A stretch of 64,000 bases of DNA from Mycolicibacter engbaekii (GCF_002101585.1 NZ_LQOT01000040.1:79548-143547); one strand, 5' to 3'. Counted from the stretch's first letter, positions 8,467-18,503 are shown. Numbers and translations: made by a program. The notes: generated by a model not told the origin, from the letters alone.

Positions 8467-8979
8467 ATGACGGAGGGCACGGCCGATACGCCGCAGGTGA
8501 CGGCGGTCGCGGAGAGCTTGCACCGTTCGCTGTCCAGATTGTTCGCGATACTGCGGCGCGGGGACATCAGCGGAGGCACGCCGACCGGCGAGCTGACGCT
8601 GGCTCAGCTGTCGATCCTGGTCACGCTACTCGACCGTGGACCCATCCGGATGACCGAGCTGGCCGCCCACGAACGCGTCCGTACCCCCACCACGACGGTG
8701 GCGATCCGCCGGCTGGAGAAGATCGGGCTGGTCAAGCGCAGCCGGGATCCCTCCGACCTCCGTGCGGTCCTGGTGGACATCACCCCGGAGGGGCTGGCCA
8801 GTCACCGCGATTCGCTGGCAAACCGGCACGCCGCCCTGGCGGCAATGCTGAACAAGCTCAGCCAAGAGGAGCTGGACACGCTGACCCGGGCGCTGGAGCC
8901 GCTGGAGCGGCTGGCCACCTGCGATCTCGCCGACGCAGCCCCCGCCGATGACGCGGACTGCGCGGTGGACTGCGGTTGA
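8467..8979 (+). CDS. MarR family transcriptional regulator (Rv0042c-like)
   Basis: A 170-residue MarR regulator. The winged helix-turn-helix is clear: LTLAQLSILVTLLDRGPIRMTELA, RTPTTTVAIRRLEKIGLVKRSRDPSDLRAVLVDITPEG. The helical dimer arms are N- and C-terminal. The C-terminal tail is acidic with three Cys residues (CDLADAAPADDADCAVDCG), a possible redox or metal feature, though unproven. The TGA overlaps the next ATG by one base, so the SDR gene is in the same transcript and may be a target. Confidence 0.9.
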   Translation: MTEGTADTPQVTAVAESLHRSLSRLFAILRRGDISGGTPTGELTLAQLSILVTLLDRGPIRMTELAAHERVRTPTTTVAIRRLEKIGLVKRSRDPSDLRAVLVDITPEGLASHRDSLANRHAALAAMLNKLSQEELDTLTRALEPLERLATCDLADAAPADDADCAVDCG

Positions 8980-9644
8980 TGCCGACGGCCCTGATCACCG
9001 GCGCCGGCGGTGGTATCGGTTCGGCGATCGCCGCAGCACTGGCACCCACCCACACCCTGCTGCTGGCCGGGCGGCCGTCCGAGCGGCTGGACGCGGTGGC
9101 CCAGCGCCTGGGCGCCACGACCTGGCCCCTGGACCTCGCCGACGCCGAGGAGATCGAAGCGGCCACCGAGATCGTCGACGAGCTCGATGTGCTGGTGCAC
9201 AACGCCGGGGTGATGCTGCCCGGGGCGGCCGGGGAGTCCTGCATCGAGGAGTGGCGGGCCACCTTCGAGGTGAACGTGTTCGGGGCCGTGGCACTGACCC
9301 TGGCCCTGCTCCCCGCCCTGCGCCAGGCCCGCGGACAGGTGGTATTCATCAACTCCGGTGCCGGACAACGCGTTTCCGCGGGGATGGCGTCGTATTCGGC
9401 GAGCAAGTTCGCACTGCGGGCGTTCGCGGATTCGCTGCGCAATGACGAACCGGCCCTGCGGGTCACCACCGTCTACCCCGGTCGGGTCGACACCGAGATG
9501 CAGCAGGACCTGGTGGCCTACGAGGGCGGCGAGTACGACGCGGGCCGCTTCCTGCGGCCCGAAACCGTCGCCGAAGTGGTGGCCGCCGCGCTGCACACCC
9601 CGGCCGAGGCCCAGCTACAGGAAGTGGTGGTCCGGCCGCGCTGA
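8979..9644 (+). CDS. Short-chain dehydrogenase/reductase
   Basis: A 221-residue classical SDR. The NAD(P)-binding motif TGAGGGIG is at 7-14, NAG in VHNAGVML, the active Ser region FINSGAG and the catalytic YSASK with Tyr139 and Lys143. The substrate is unknown. The start is ATG 8979 (overlapping the MarR stop) rather than the preceding TTG at 8976. It converges on leuS, with a short GC hairpin between the stops. Confidence 0.9.
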   Translation: MPTALITGAGGGIGSAIAAALAPTHTLLLAGRPSERLDAVAQRLGATTWPLDLADAEEIEAATEIVDELDVLVHNAGVMLPGAAGESCIEEWRATFEVNVFGAVALTLALLPALRQARGQVVFINSGAGQRVSAGMASYSASKFALRAFADSLRNDEPALRVTTVYPGRVDTEMQQDLVAYEGGEYDAGRFLRPETVAEVVAAALHTPAEAQLQEVVVRPR

Positions 9645-9648
9645 GGCA

Positions 9649-9663
9649 GGCCCGGACCGGGCC
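9649..9663. terminator. Short GC hairpin between convergent SDR and leuS genes
   Basis: GGCCCG-GAC-CGGGCC forms a perfect 6-bp stem with 3-nt loop in the 21-bp gap between two converging stops. It could act in both directions. No U tract follows, as is common for mycobacterial terminators. Confidence 0.4.
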
Positions 9664-9665
9664 GC

Positions 9666-12551
9666 TCACACCACCAGGTTGACCAATCGGCCCGGCACCA
9701 CGATCAGCTTCTTCACCGCAGCGCCGGCCAGGAAGGCCTGCACCTTCTCGTCGGCCAGGGCAGCGGCCTTGATCGCCTCGGCGTCCGCGTCGGCCGCAAC
9801 CGTGACCAGTCCCCTCTTCTTGCCGTTGACCTGTACCGGGTAGTCCACGGTGTCGGTCACCAGGTATGCCGGGTCGGCCACCGGGAACGGTCCGTGCGCC
9901 AGAGAGGATTCGTGGCCCAGCCGCTGCCACAGCTCCTCGGCCAGGTGCGGCGCCAGCGGCGCGAGCATGAGCACCAGCGGTTCGACGGCCGCCAGCGGAA
10001 CCGAGTCGCGGTGCTGTTTGGTCAAGTGGTTGGTGTACTCGATCAGCTTGGCTGCTGCGGTGTTGTTGCGCAGTGCCGCATAGTCTTCCGACACCCCGAC
10101 GATGGTGCGGTGCAACAGTCGCAGCGTCTCGAGGTCCGGTTCGCCGTCGAGCACCCGGGTGTCACCGGTCTCCTCGTCGACCACCAGCCGCCACACCCGC
10201 TGCAGGAAGCGATGCGCGCCGACCACGTCCTTGGTGGCCCACGGACGCGACATCTCCAGCGGGCCCATCGACATCTCGTAGACGCGCAGGGTGTCCGCGC
10301 CGTAGTTGTCGCAGATCTCGTCGGGCGACACCGAGTTCTTCAGGCTCTTGCCCATCTTGCCGAACTCGGCGAACACCTCGATGTCGCCGTCGGCTCCCGG
10401 CAGGTAGAACTTGCCGTCGCGCTCCACCACCTCGGCGGCCGCCACATAGGAGCCGCGGGCGTCGGTGTAGGCGGCGGCCTGGATGTAGCCCTGGTTGACC
10501 AGCCGGCGGTAGGGCTCGCGCGAGCTGACATATCCCAGGTCGTAGAGCACCTTGTGCCAGAACCGGGAATACAGCAGGTGCAACACGGCGTGCTCGACGC
10601 CGCCGACGTAGAGGTCCACCCCACCCGGGTCGTCGGGGCCGTGCTCGGCCGGCCGCGGCCCCATCCAGTAGGCCTCGTTCTCGGGCGCACAGAATTGTTC
10701 GGCGTTGTGCGGGTCGGTGTAGCGCAGCTCGTACCAGGAACTGCCGGCCCACTGCGGCATCACATTGGTGTCGCGGGTGTAGGCCCGCAGACCGTCACCG
10801 AGGTCCAGGTCGACATGCACCCAGTCGGTTGCCTTGGCCAGCGGCGGCGACGGCTCGCTGGCGGCGTCGTCGGGGTCGAACAGCACCGGCGAGTAGTCCC
10901 CCACGTCGGGTAGCTCAACCGGCAGCGCCGCCGAGTCCAGGGCGTGCGGACGGCCGTCGTCGTCGTAGACGATGGGGAACGGTTCTCCCCAGTACCGCTG
11001 TCGGGCGAAAAGCCAATCGCGCAGCTTGTATTCGATGCGCGCCCACCCGCGGCCGTCGGATTCCAGCCGCTGCGTCATGGCCTTCTTGGCCTCGTCGACG
11101 GTCATCCCGTCCAGCGGTCCGGAGTTGACCAGGGTGCCGTCGCCGGCGTACGCCGCCTCCGAAACATCACCACCGGCAATGACTTCCAGCACGGGCAGGC
11201 CGAACTCGGCGGCGAACTCCCAGTCCCGCTGGTCGTGCCCGGGGACCGCCATGATGGCGCCGGTGCCGTAGCCGGCCAGCACATAGTCGGCGATGAAGAT
11301 GGGCACCTGCTGGCCGTTGGCCGGGTTGATGGCGTAACTGCCCAGGAACACACCGGTTTTGGTCTTGTTCTCCTGGCGTTCCAGATCGGACTTCGCCGCG
11401 ATCGCCTTCCGGTAGTCGGCGACGGCCGCGGCGGGGTCGGCCGCACCGTAGGTCCAGCGCTGGTCCACCCCATCGGGCCACTGGGCAACGGTCAGCCGGT
11501 CGACCAGCTCGTGCTCGGGTGCCAGCACCAGATAGGTGGCGCCGAACAGGGTGTCGGGGCGGGTGGTGAAGACCTCGATGTCCACCGCTTCGCCGTCGGT
11601 GGCGGTGGCGCCGAACAGTGCCGCCGCGCCGGTGGAGCGTCCGATCCAGTTGCGCTGCATGGTCTTGACCTTCTCCGGCCAGTCCAGCACGTCGAGGTCG
11701 TCGAGCAGTCGGTCGGAGTAGGCGGTGATGCGCATCATCCACTGCCGCAAACGCTTCCGGAAAACCGGGAAGTTGCCGCGATCGCTGCGCCCGTCGGCGG
11801 TGACCTCTTCGTTGGCCAGCACGGTGCCCAGCCCGGGACACCAGTTGACCATCGAGTCCGAGCGATAGACCAGCCGGTGACCGTCGATGACGTCTGCGCG
11901 CTCACCGGCCGACAGGCCGGCCCAGTCCCGGCCGTCGGCCAGGGTGCGTGCTCCGGAGTCGAATTCGGCGATCAGCTCGGTGATCGGGCGGGCCTTGTTC
12001 GCGCCGGTGTCGAACCAGGCGTTGTAGATCTGCAGGAAGATCCACTGCGTCCACTTGTAGAAGTCGACATCGGTGGTGGAGAAACTGCGCCGGCTGTCGT
12101 GGCCGAGTCCCAGGCGCCGCAGTTGCCGGCGGAAGTTCTCGATGTTGGCCTCGGTCCGGATCCGCGGGTGCGTGCCGGTCTGCACGGCGTACTGCTCGGC
12201 GGGCAGGCCGAACGCGTCGAAGCCCAGGGCGTGCAGCACGTTGTGACCGGTCATCCGGAAGTACCGGGCGTAGACGTCGGTGGCGATGTAGCCGAGCGGG
12301 TGACCGACGTGCAGGCCGTCGCCGGACGGGTAGGGAAACATGTCCTGGACGAACATCTTGTCGGCGGGCACCGCCGAGCCGTCCGCCGGCGCCAGTGAGC
12401 CGACCGGGTTGGCGACGTTGAAGGTCCCCTCCCGTTCCCACCGCTGCTGCCAGGTGTCTTCGACCCGGCCGGCCAGCGCCGCGGTGTAGCGGTGCGGGGG
12501 TGTCTGGTCGCTGGGGTCGCCGGGTCCCTGGGCGGTCGGGGCTTCGTTCAC
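9666..12551 (-). CDS. leuS: Leucyl-tRNA synthetase
   Basis: Class Ia synthetase charging tRNA-Leu in the cytoplasm, 961 residues from this start. The HIGH motif is present as HVGHPLGY, the editing (CP1) domain includes TTRPDTLFG and [15 protein letters not shown], and the second signature is [10 protein letters not shown] in place of KMSKS, as in other mycobacterial LeuRS. The C-terminal end [11 protein letters not shown]...GRLVNLVV matches the family. I place the start at GTG 12551 because TACCCT lies 6 nt ahead (leaderless pattern); an in-frame ATG at 12593 would lie upstream of that promoter. Equivalent to Rv0041. Confidence 0.95.
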   Translation of the reverse strand: MNEAPTAQGPGDPSDQTPPHRYTAALAGRVEDTWQQRWEREGTFNVANPVGSLAPADGSAVPADKMFVQDMFPYPSGDGLHVGHPLGYIATDVYARYFRMTGHNVLHALGFDAFGLPAEQYAVQTGTHPRIRTEANIENFRRQLRRLGLGHDSRRSFSTTDVDFYKWTQWIFLQIYNAWFDTGANKARPITELIAEFDSGARTLADGRDWAGLSAGERADVIDGHRLVYRSDSMVNWCPGLGTVLANEEVTADGRSDRGNFPVFRKRLRQWMMRITAYSDRLLDDLDVLDWPEKVKTMQRNWIGRSTGAAALFGATATDGEAVDIEVFTTRPDTLFGATYLVLAPEHELVDRLTVAQWPDGVDQRWTYGAADPAAAVADYRKAIAAKSDLERQENKTKTGVFLGSYAINPANGQQVPIFIADYVLAGYGTGAIMAVPGHDQRDWEFAAEFGLPVLEVIAGGDVSEAAYAGDGTLVNSGPLDGMTVDEAKKAMTQRLESDGRGWARIEYKLRDWLFARQRYWGEPFPIVYDDDGRPHALDSAALPVELPDVGDYSPVLFDPDDAASEPSPPLAKATDWVHVDLDLGDGLRAYTRDTNVMPQWAGSSWYELRYTDPHNAEQFCAPENEAYWMGPRPAEHGPDDPGGVDLYVGGVEHAVLHLLYSRFWHKVLYDLGYVSSREPYRRLVNQGYIQAAAYTDARGSYVAAAEVVERDGKFYLPGADGDIEVFAEFGKMGKSLKNSVSPDEICDNYGADTLRVYEMSMGPLEMSRPWATKDVVGAHRFLQRVWRLVVDEETGDTRVLDGEPDLETLRLLHRTIVGVSEDYAALRNNTAAAKLIEYTNHLTKQHRDSVPLAAVEPLVLMLAPLAPHLAEELWQRLGHESSLAHGPFPVADPAYLVTDTVDYPVQVNGKKRGLVTVAADADAEAIKAAALADEKVQAFLAGAAVKKLIVVPGRLVNLVV

Positions 12552-12563
12552 CTCAACAGGGTA
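12552..12563 (-). promoter_or_regulatory. -10 box for a leaderless leuS transcript
   Basis: On the minus strand TACCCT (12563-12558) is followed by 6 nt and GTG 12551. It decides the leuS start. Confidence 0.5.
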
Positions 12564-12736
12564 AAGGGCACGGTTTCCGGGGTCGTTCGGCACAGCTTGG
12601 TATCAGTTGGATTGCGACCCGGTGAGGGCTTCGTTCCAGGTCGGTTGCGGCTCTGGTGGCGCCGTTGGCGCCTGGCTACCGTCGTCTCACGGCTTGGAGG
12701 CACCGTTGCCCGGCCCGCCCCGGAAGGACCCTGGAG

Positions 12737-13675
12737 ATGACGAACACCGTGCACCGCTGGCGACTTCTTTTCGGCTGCACCGCCGTCATGGCGGCGGGCT
12801 TTGCCGGCATCCCCACCGTCGCGGCCGAACCGTTGGCCCCGACCCCGTCGAACCCCTACGGGCCGGCCGCCCACGCGGCGTCGGCTCCGGTGACCATGCC
12901 GCTGCCGGCGTCGCCGCGGCCGGTGGCCCCCGCACCGACGGGCATGCCGTCCACCGCGGGTCCCGTCGCGGCGCCGGCACCGCAGAGCGCCCTGCTGCCG
13001 GCCACGTCCGGCACCTTGCGGGACTACTTCGCGGCGAAGAAGGTGCAGCTCGAACCCCAACAGGCCGCCGGTTTCAGCGCGCTGAACATCACGCTGCCGA
13101 TGCCCGCGGGCTGGAGCCACGTTCCCGACCCCAACGTGCCCGACGCGTTCGCGGTGATCGCCGACCGGCGCGGCGGGTCGCTCTACACCCCCAACGCGCA
13201 GGTCGTGGTGTACCGGCTGGACGGCCAGTTCGACCCCAAAGAAGCCATCACCCACGGCTTCGTCGACAGCCAGTCGTTGATGGCCTGGCAGACCACCAAC
13301 GCCTCTTTGGAGGACCTCAACGGGTTCCCCTCCTCGATCATCGAGGGGACCTACCGCGACGGTGACTTGACGCTGAACACCTCACGACGTCACGTGATCG
13401 TGCCCAGCGGCGATGCCGCGTATCTGGTGTCGCTGACCGTGACGACCGGCGCAGGACGCGCCATCGGTATCGCCCCGGCCACCGACGGAATCGTCAACGG
13501 CTTCCGCGTCGAGCTGCCCGGCGACACCCCGCCGCCCGTGGCACCCGCGGCTCCTGGCCCGCCGGTGCAGTCGGGCACGGTGCGGCACCAGCTGGGCACC
13601 ATCCCCCCGCCTGCCGCGCCTCCTGCCCCGGTGCAGTCCGGCACGATCCGCCACCAGGTGGGCACCGCCGGCTGA
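12737..13675 (+). CDS. mtc28: Secreted proline-rich antigen of the Mtc28 / LpqT-like family
   Basis: A 312-residue exported protein. The signal peptide is at ~1-31 (GCTAVMAAGFAGIPTVAA), a Pro/Ala-rich linker runs to ~95, and the conserved domain is at ~95-255 (LNITLPMPAGWSHVPDPNVP, AWQTTNASLEDLNGFPSSII, LNTSRRHVIVPSG). This matches the M. tuberculosis 28-kDa antigen Rv0040c strongly. The C-terminus adds two tandem copies of the motif VQSGT(V/I)RHQ(L/V)GT separated by proline. GGAAGGA lies 8 nt before the ATG. Function unknown; related LpqN/LpqT domains bind envelope lipids or enzymes. Confidence 0.9.
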   Translation: MTNTVHRWRLLFGCTAVMAAGFAGIPTVAAEPLAPTPSNPYGPAAHAASAPVTMPLPASPRPVAPAPTGMPSTAGPVAAPAPQSALLPATSGTLRDYFAAKKVQLEPQQAAGFSALNITLPMPAGWSHVPDPNVPDAFAVIADRRGGSLYTPNAQVVVYRLDGQFDPKEAITHGFVDSQSLMAWQTTNASLEDLNGFPSSIIEGTYRDGDLTLNTSRRHVIVPSGDAAYLVSLTVTTGAGRAIGIAPATDGIVNGFRVELPGDTPPPVAPAAPGPPVQSGTVRHQLGTIPPPAAPPAPVQSGTIRHQVGTAG

Positions 13676-13686
13676 CCAGCGGATCG

Positions 13687-13698
13687 TATTGTGGACCC
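13687..13698 (+). promoter_or_regulatory. -10 box for a leaderless Rv0039c-like transcript
   Basis: TATTGT (13687-13692) is 6 nt before ATG 13699, right after the mtc28 stop. Confidence 0.45.
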
Positions 13699-14148
13699 AT
13701 GCTGATCATGGGTGTGTTGTGCCTGGTTGCGGCGGTTGTCTCGCTGGTGTTCGGGGTGCGGACCCTGGCGCGGCCGCTCACCGGTGATCCCGAACAGCTG
13801 GTATTGCGGGCCGTTGCGCCCGCCCAGATCGCCGTCGGGGTGATTCTGGGCGCCGGCGGTCTGCTGGTGCTGGCCGGCCCGGCCTCGATGGCCCTGCTGG
13901 CACTGATCATCTCCATCACCGGCGCGCTGGCGACCCTGGCCGCCGGCGCCTGGCAGGGCGCCCGCTACGCCGCGCGGCTCTCGGCGGACACCGCCGCGGC
14001 GAGCGCCGCCGGTTGCTGCGACTCGGGCTGCGGCTGCGCAGGCAGCGCACCGGTCGTGGAGACCGGCTGCGGAGCGGGCTGCGGATGCTCGGCCGGTGCG
14101 CCGCCGGAGCCGGCCTCCGGGTGCGGCGGCGGTTGCGGCTGCTGCTGA
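13699..14148 (+). CDS. Small membrane protein with cysteine-rich C-terminal tail (Rv0039c-like)
   Basis: A 149-residue protein with about four hydrophobic segments (LIMGVLCLVAAVVSLVFGV; QIAVGVILGAGGLLVLAG; SMALLALIISITGALATLAAG). After residue ~103 comes a tail with 11 cysteines arranged as GCC, CGC, GCGAGCGC and GCGGGCGCC within ~45 residues. Such a tail could bind metal or clusters, but no family rule tells me which. The gene order (mtc28, this gene, UPF0301, MFS) equals Rv0040c-Rv0037c. Function unknown. Confidence 0.82.
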   Translation: MLIMGVLCLVAAVVSLVFGVRTLARPLTGDPEQLVLRAVAPAQIAVGVILGAGGLLVLAGPASMALLALIISITGALATLAAGAWQGARYAARLSADTAAASAAGCCDSGCGCAGSAPVVETGCGAGCGCSAGAPPEPASGCGGGCGCC

Positions 14149-14167
14149 GCCGGCCGGGCGGCGGGTG

Positions 14168-14782
14168 TCAGTTGCGGCTGATGTCGATCGGGTGGGTCGC
14201 CAGTAACGCGGTGGGCCACGGTTGCCGTCGCAGCGCCCGCCCCCACAGGTCCACCCGCGGTGGCACCAACACGTCGGAGGGCAGTGCCGACAGCACAATC
14301 CAGTCGTCGCGCTCGATCTCTCCCTCGAGCTGGCCGATGGTCCAGCCGGCGTAGCCGGCGAAGATCCGTACGCCCTCCACGTAGGGCGCGATGGTCTCCG
14401 GATCCGCATCGAGATCCACCATCACCAGCCGGCCGTCGACATGGCGCAGGCCCGGCGCGTCATGGGGTTCGGCCCCGACCCGCAGCAGGCCCAGGCACAA
14501 CGCGGCGTCACGTTTGACCGGGCCGCCGATGAACATGGTCTTGGGTTTGGCCGCCAGCTCCGACCACTGCGGCAGCACGTTGTAGACGGCGGTCTCGCTG
14601 GGGCGGTTGAGCACAACACCCAACGTGCCGCCGTCGTTGTGCTCCACCACGTAGATCACGGTGCGGCGGAAGGTGGGTTCGAGAAGGTCCGTATTGGCCA
14701 ACAACAGCGTGCCTGCCCGCACCCGATGTGCAGCGGGCGCGACGAACTGTTCGGCGTCCTCGGGTTCTTCGGATTGGGCCAT
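14168..14782 (-). CDS. UPF0301 / YqgE (AlgH) family protein (Rv0038-like)
   Basis: A 204-residue cytoplasmic protein of the YqgE/AlgH family. Family landmarks are [49 protein letters not shown] and [19 protein letters not shown]. The molecular role is not established in any species that I know. The start is ATG 14782, giving [18 protein letters not shown] directly precedes it. It converges on the Rv0039c-like gene with a 19-bp gap and is divergent from the MFS gene. Confidence 0.9.
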   Translation of the reverse strand: MAQSEEPEDAEQFVAPAAHRVRAGTLLLANTDLLEPTFRRTVIYVVEHNDGGTLGVVLNRPSETAVYNVLPQWSELAAKPKTMFIGGPVKRDAALCLGLLRVGAEPHDAPGLRHVDGRLVMVDLDADPETIAPYVEGVRIFAGYAGWTIGQLEGEIERDDWIVLSALPSDVLVPPRVDLWGRALRRQPWPTALLATHPIDISRN

Positions 14783-14854
14783 TTTCCCATCATGGCACCC
14801 GGGGCCGTCCTTCGTGCTGTGCTGTGCCGAACATCGACCCGACCGCAATATTTG

Positions 14855-14860
14855 TAGTCT
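14855..14860 (+). promoter_or_regulatory. -10 box of the MFS transporter gene
   Basis: TAGTCT lies in an AT-rich patch (14847-14860) 47 nt before the GTG start, in the divergent gap with the UPF0301 gene. It would give a leader of about 40 nt including a GGAAGAGG ribosome site (14896-14903). Confidence 0.35.
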
Positions 14861-14907
14861 GGTTGGGGGCCGCTGCCGCGCCGCCGCCCGTGTCTGGAAG
14901 AGGTTCT

Positions 14908-16215
14908 GTGGTAGATACCCGCGTTCCCGCCACACTGTGGCGGTCGACGCGCGGCCTGCCGGAGTTTCGCCGGCTGCTGGCGCTGCGCGCGGCCAGCCAA
15001 TTCGGCGACGGCCTGTTCCAGGCGGGGCTGGCCGGCGCGCTGCTGTTCAACCCCGACCGGGCGGCCTCGCCGTGGGCGATCGCGGGCGCTTTCGCCGTGC
15101 TGTTCCTGCCGTATTCGGTTCTGGGGCCCTTCGCCGGCGCGCTGCTGGACCGCTGGGACCGGCGGCTGGTGCTGGTGGTGGCCAACGTCGCCCGGCTGGC
15201 GCTGGTGCTGGGGATCGCGGCCCTGCTGGCCGTCGGGGCCGGTGACCTGCCGGTGTTGTGCGCGGCGCTGATCGCCAACGGTTTCACCCGCTTCATCGCC
15301 TCCGGCCTGTCGGCGGCGCTGCCGCACGTGGTGCCGCGCGAGAAGGTCGTGACGATGAACGCCTTGGCGATCGCGACCGGCGCGGTAGCGGCCTTCCTGG
15401 GCGCCAACTTCATGCTGCTGCCGCGCTGGCTGGTGGGCGCCGACGATCGCGGGGCGGCGTCGATCATCGCGGTGGTGGCCGTCCCGGTGGCGATCGCCCT
15501 GGTGCTCGCGCTGCGCTTCGGGCCCCGCGTGCTGGGCCCCGATCAGACCAAACGCGCCATCCACGGTTCGGCGCTGTACGCGGTGACGACGGGCTGGATG
15601 CACGGCATCCGCACGGTGGCGGCCCGGCCGACCGTTGCCGCCACCTTGTCCGGGCTGGCCGCGCACCGGATGGCCTTCGGCATCAACACCCTGCTGGTAC
15701 TGGTGCTGGTGCGGCATGTCGGCGAGCACACGGTGTCCGGCCTGGGCACCACGGCGCTGTTCGTCGCCGCGGCCGGCGCCGGGTCGTTTCTGGCCACCGT
15801 GCTGACCCCACCCGCGGTGCACCGCTGGGGCCGCTACGCCACCGCCAACGGCGCCCTGGCGGCAGCCGCGGTGATCCAGTTCGCCGCCATCGGCCTGTAC
15901 CTGCCGGTGCTGGTGGCCTGTGGATTCCTGCTCGGCGCGGCCGGCCAGGTGGTCAAGCTGTGCGCCGACACCGCCATGCAGATCGACGTCGACGACGCCC
16001 TGCGCGGCCATGTCTTCGCCGTCCAGGACTCGCTGTTCTGGCTGTCGTTCATCATCGCCGTGGCGGGCGCCGCGGCGGTGATGCCCGCCGACGGGCAGGC
16101 GCCGTCGTTGATCGTGGCCGGCACCCTGCTCTACCTGGGAGGCCTGGCCGCGCATGCGTTCATCGGGCGCCGCCGCCAGCCGGTCGGCCTAAGGTACGAA
16201 CATGGCCGAAACTGA
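14908..16215 (+). CDS. Major facilitator superfamily transporter (Rv0037c-like)
   Basis: A 435-residue integral membrane protein with about 12 hydrophobic segments. The cytoplasmic loop between helices 2 and 3 has [14 protein letters not shown], typical of MFS drug/macrolide-efflux-type carriers. The substrate is unknown. The GTG start at 14908 is chosen from the GGAAGAGG ribosome site and because the protein then opens [23 protein letters not shown] as in relatives. The 3' end overlaps the next gene by 14 nt. Confidence 0.9.
   Translation: MVDTRVPATLWRSTRGLPEFRRLLALRAASQFGDGLFQAGLAGALLFNPDRAASPWAIAGAFAVLFLPYSVLGPFAGALLDRWDRRLVLVVANVARLALVLGIAALLAVGAGDLPVLCAALIANGFTRFIASGLSAALPHVVPREKVVTMNALAIATGAVAAFLGANFMLLPRWLVGADDRGAASIIAVVAVPVAIALVLALRFGPRVLGPDQTKRAIHGSALYAVTTGWMHGIRTVAARPTVAATLSGLAAHRMAFGINTLLVLVLVRHVGEHTVSGLGTTALFVAAAGAGSFLATVLTPPAVHRWGRYATANGALAAAAVIQFAAIGLYLPVLVACGFLLGAAGQVVKLCADTAMQIDVDDALRGHVFAVQDSLFWLSFIIAVAGAAAVMPADGQAPSLIVAGTLLYLGGLAAHAFIGRRRQPVGLRYEHGRN
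16190..16201 (+). promoter_or_regulatory. -10 box inside the MFS gene end for the TIGR03084 gene
   Basis: TAAGGT (16190-16195) is 6 nt before ATG 16202, so this gene can be transcribed without leader from within the MFS coding end. Confidence 0.45.
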
Positions 16216-16975
16216 ACCGATCGTCGCCGACCTGCGTGCCGAAAGCGATGAGCTCAACACGCTGGTGGGCCCCCTCACCGACAGCCAGTGGGCCACGCCC
16301 ACTCCGGCGCCGGGCTGGACGATCGCCCATCAGATCGGTCACCTGCTCTGGACCGACCAGCACTCGCTGGCCGCGATCGTCGACGAGGCCCGCTTCGCCG
16401 ACGCCGTGACCGATGGCCTGCGCAACCCGACCGGTTTCGTCGACGACGGTGCCGCCGCGCTGGCGCAGCTCCCGCCGGCCGAGCTGCTGGCGCAGTGGCG
16501 CTCGACGCGTGCGCAACTGCACGAAGCGCTGCTGGGGGTGGCCGACGGCCGCAAGCTGCCGTGGTTCGGCCCGCCGATGAGCGCCGCGTCGATGGCCACC
16601 GCCCGGTTGATGGAGACCTGGGCGCACGGCCTGGATGTGGCCGATGCGCTGGGGGTGCGGCGGCGCCCGACGGCGCGACTGCGCTCGATTGCGCACCTGG
16701 GGGTGCGCACCCGTGACTTCTCCTTCACCGTGCACGGCCTGACTCCGCCGGCGGCACCGTTTCACGTGGAACTACACGCCCCCGAGGGCGGGGTGTGGGC
16801 CTGGGGGCCGGTCAACGCCGACCAGCGGGTCACCGGCCGCGCCGAGGACTTCTGCCTGCTGGTCACCCAGCGGCGCGCGCTGGCCGACCTGGACGTCACG
16901 GCGCACGGCGAGGACGCGCAGCGCTGGCTGGAGATAGCGCAAGCCTTCGCGGGGCCTCCCGGCCGGGGGCGCTGA
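16202..16975 (+). CDS. TIGR03084 / DinB-like metal-binding protein (Rv0036c-like)
   Basis: A 257-residue protein of the mycothiol-dependent maleylpyruvate isomerase-like, DinB four-helix superfamily. [23 protein letters not shown] and [15 protein letters not shown] supply the expected His ligands of the metal site. The enzymatic activity is unknown. The stop lies inside the first copy of a 54-bp repeat. In H37Rv the order continues to Rv0035; here synteny ends at this gene. Confidence 0.87.
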   Translation: MAETEPIVADLRAESDELNTLVGPLTDSQWATPTPAPGWTIAHQIGHLLWTDQHSLAAIVDEARFADAVTDGLRNPTGFVDDGAAALAQLPPAELLAQWRSTRAQLHEALLGVADGRKLPWFGPPMSAASMATARLMETWAHGLDVADALGVRRRPTARLRSIAHLGVRTRDFSFTVHGLTPPAAPFHVELHAPEGGVWAWGPVNADQRVTGRAEDFCLLVTQRRALADLDVTAHGEDAQRWLEIAQAFAGPPGRGR

Positions 16976-17058
16976 GCGCGCCAGCGCGAAGTGAGACCCG
17001 GCCGCATCACCCCGCGCCGGGGGCGCTGAGCGCGCCAGCGCGAAGTGAGAGCCGGCCG
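16963..17058. repeat. 54-bp direct repeat, about 1.8 copies (MIRU-like)
   Basis: A unit opening CCGGGGGCGCTGAGCG recurs after 54 bp (first copy from 16963, second from 17017). The copies agree for about 42 bp (the shared part includes CGCCAGCGCGAAGTGAGA). The first copy contains the stop codon of the preceding gene. Length and placement resemble mycobacterial interspersed repeat units. Confidence 0.7.
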
Positions 17059-17318
17059 CCCGGGCACTTGAGCGCGTCCTTCGCGCGTCCGGTGGGCCCG
17101 GGGTTTGGCTCACAGTGACCGCAATTGCGCCTCGTGCCCTGCGTAACCCGACCACGCTGGCGTCTGCAACGCCTTCACCAGGCTGTTCACGTCTCGCAGG
17201 ACTGGTATCGGGCGACGGCCTCAGCCGCCGATCCGGCACTCCATGCGCGGTGCTTGTTGGACCGCGTCCCGCTCGGTTGCGAACCTTCTCGGATCAATCC
17301 TGGGAGGGTGCTGTAGAC
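17059..17318. other. Gap between repeat and first PPE gene
   Basis: I see no gene, tRNA or clear promoter here. The only functional site found is GGGAGGG (17302-17308), the PPE ribosome site. This gap lies at the point where the block equivalent to Rv0036c-Rv0050 ends, so it may hold a rearrangement junction. Confidence 0.5.
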
Positions 17319-18503
17319 ATGCTGGACTACGGTTTGTTGCCGCCGGAAATCACGTCGGCAAGGATTTACGCTGGGCCGGGCTCGGGCCCGCTGATCGCCT
17401 CGGCAGCAGCCTGGGATGGGCTGGCCGCACAGCTGGAGGCCTTCGCCCGGGGGTATGCGTCGATCACCGCGAGCCTGGAAGGCCACTCCTGGGCGGGTCC
17501 GGCCGCGGCAGCGATGGTCGTCGCGGCAGCTCCGTTCGCCCAATGGGCCGACTCCACCGCTGCGCAGGCCACGCAGGCTGCCAGCCAGGCCAGGGCGGCC
17601 GCAGCGGCCTACGAGGCGGCGTTGGCAGCCATCGTGCCTCCGACGGCGGTCACGGCCAACCGGACCCTGGTGCGGCAATTGAGCGCGACCAACATATTTG
17701 GGCAGAACACGCCGGCGATCGCGACCACCGAGGCCAATTACTCAGAGATGTGGGCCCAGGACACCGGCGTGATGTACGGCTACGCCGCGTCGGCGTCGCA
17801 CGCCACCGAGTTGCCGCCGTTCGCCGAACCGCCGCCGACTACCAGCCCGGCCGGATTGGCGGCCCAGGAGGCCGCGGTGGCGGGGGCATCCGGATCCGCA
17901 GGTGCGCAAGACCTGACGAATCTGATGTCGGCGCTGCCGCAACAGCTGGAAAGCCTCTCCACCGGACCCGGTGCAAGCGCCTCGTCGATCACGCCGATGC
18001 TCAAGGAATTGTTGATGATCGAAGAGATCTCGATGATCAACACCCTGTCCGGCCCGTCGACCTATGCCCTCCAACTCGTTCGAACCTTTGCCAACGGGGG
18101 ATCCTTCCTGCTGGCGTCCGCTAAGGCGGCCGGATCTGGTGCCGGCGCCGCGGCTGCTGCAGCCGGGGCCGCGGCGGCCGGTGCGGCGACGGCCGGTGCG
18201 GTCGAGGGTGGCGCCGGTGGCGCAGTGCTGGCCAGCGTCGGCGAAGCGACGTCGGTGGGCGGGCTGTCCGCGCCGAACGCCTGGGCCGAAGCTGTGCCGG
18301 TGGCCAGCATGGCCGAAGACGCGCAATTCTTGTCGGACGTCGAGTTGGCCACCGAGTCCGAGGCAGGGGGACTCACCCCCGGCATGCTGGGCGCACTTCC
18401 GGCAGCGGCCGCGGGCGGTGCACTTGCGCGCGCTTCCGTCAGCCACATGCTGCGGGTCGCGCCACGTCGGTTCAAGATGCCCCGGCACTCTGCCGGCGGA
18501 TGA
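17319..18503 (+). CDS. PPE family protein (PPE-SVP-like)
   Basis: A 394-residue PPE protein. The N-terminal ~180-residue PPE domain has LLPPEITSARIYAGPGSGPL, SWAGPAA (WxG turn) and NYSEMWAQDTGVMYGYA. The C-terminal part has GGLSAPNAWAEAVP, the SVP-subfamily motif, and ends ALARASVSHMLRVAPRRFKMPRH. Such proteins are exported by type VII (ESX) systems, usually with a PE partner. No PE or esx gene adjoins, so the partner is elsewhere. ATG 17319 follows GGGAGGG by 10 nt. Confidence 0.93.
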   Translation: MLDYGLLPPEITSARIYAGPGSGPLIASAAAWDGLAAQLEAFARGYASITASLEGHSWAGPAAAAMVVAAAPFAQWADSTAAQATQAASQARAAAAAYEAALAAIVPPTAVTANRTLVRQLSATNIFGQNTPAIATTEANYSEMWAQDTGVMYGYAASASHATELPPFAEPPPTTSPAGLAAQEAAVAGASGSAGAQDLTNLMSALPQQLESLSTGPGASASSITPMLKELLMIEEISMINTLSGPSTYALQLVRTFANGGSFLLASAKAAGSGAGAAAAAAGAAAAGAATAGAVEGGAGGAVLASVGEATSVGGLSAPNAWAEAVPVASMAEDAQFLSDVELATESEAGGLTPGMLGALPAAAAGGALARASVSHMLRVAPRRFKMPRHSAGG

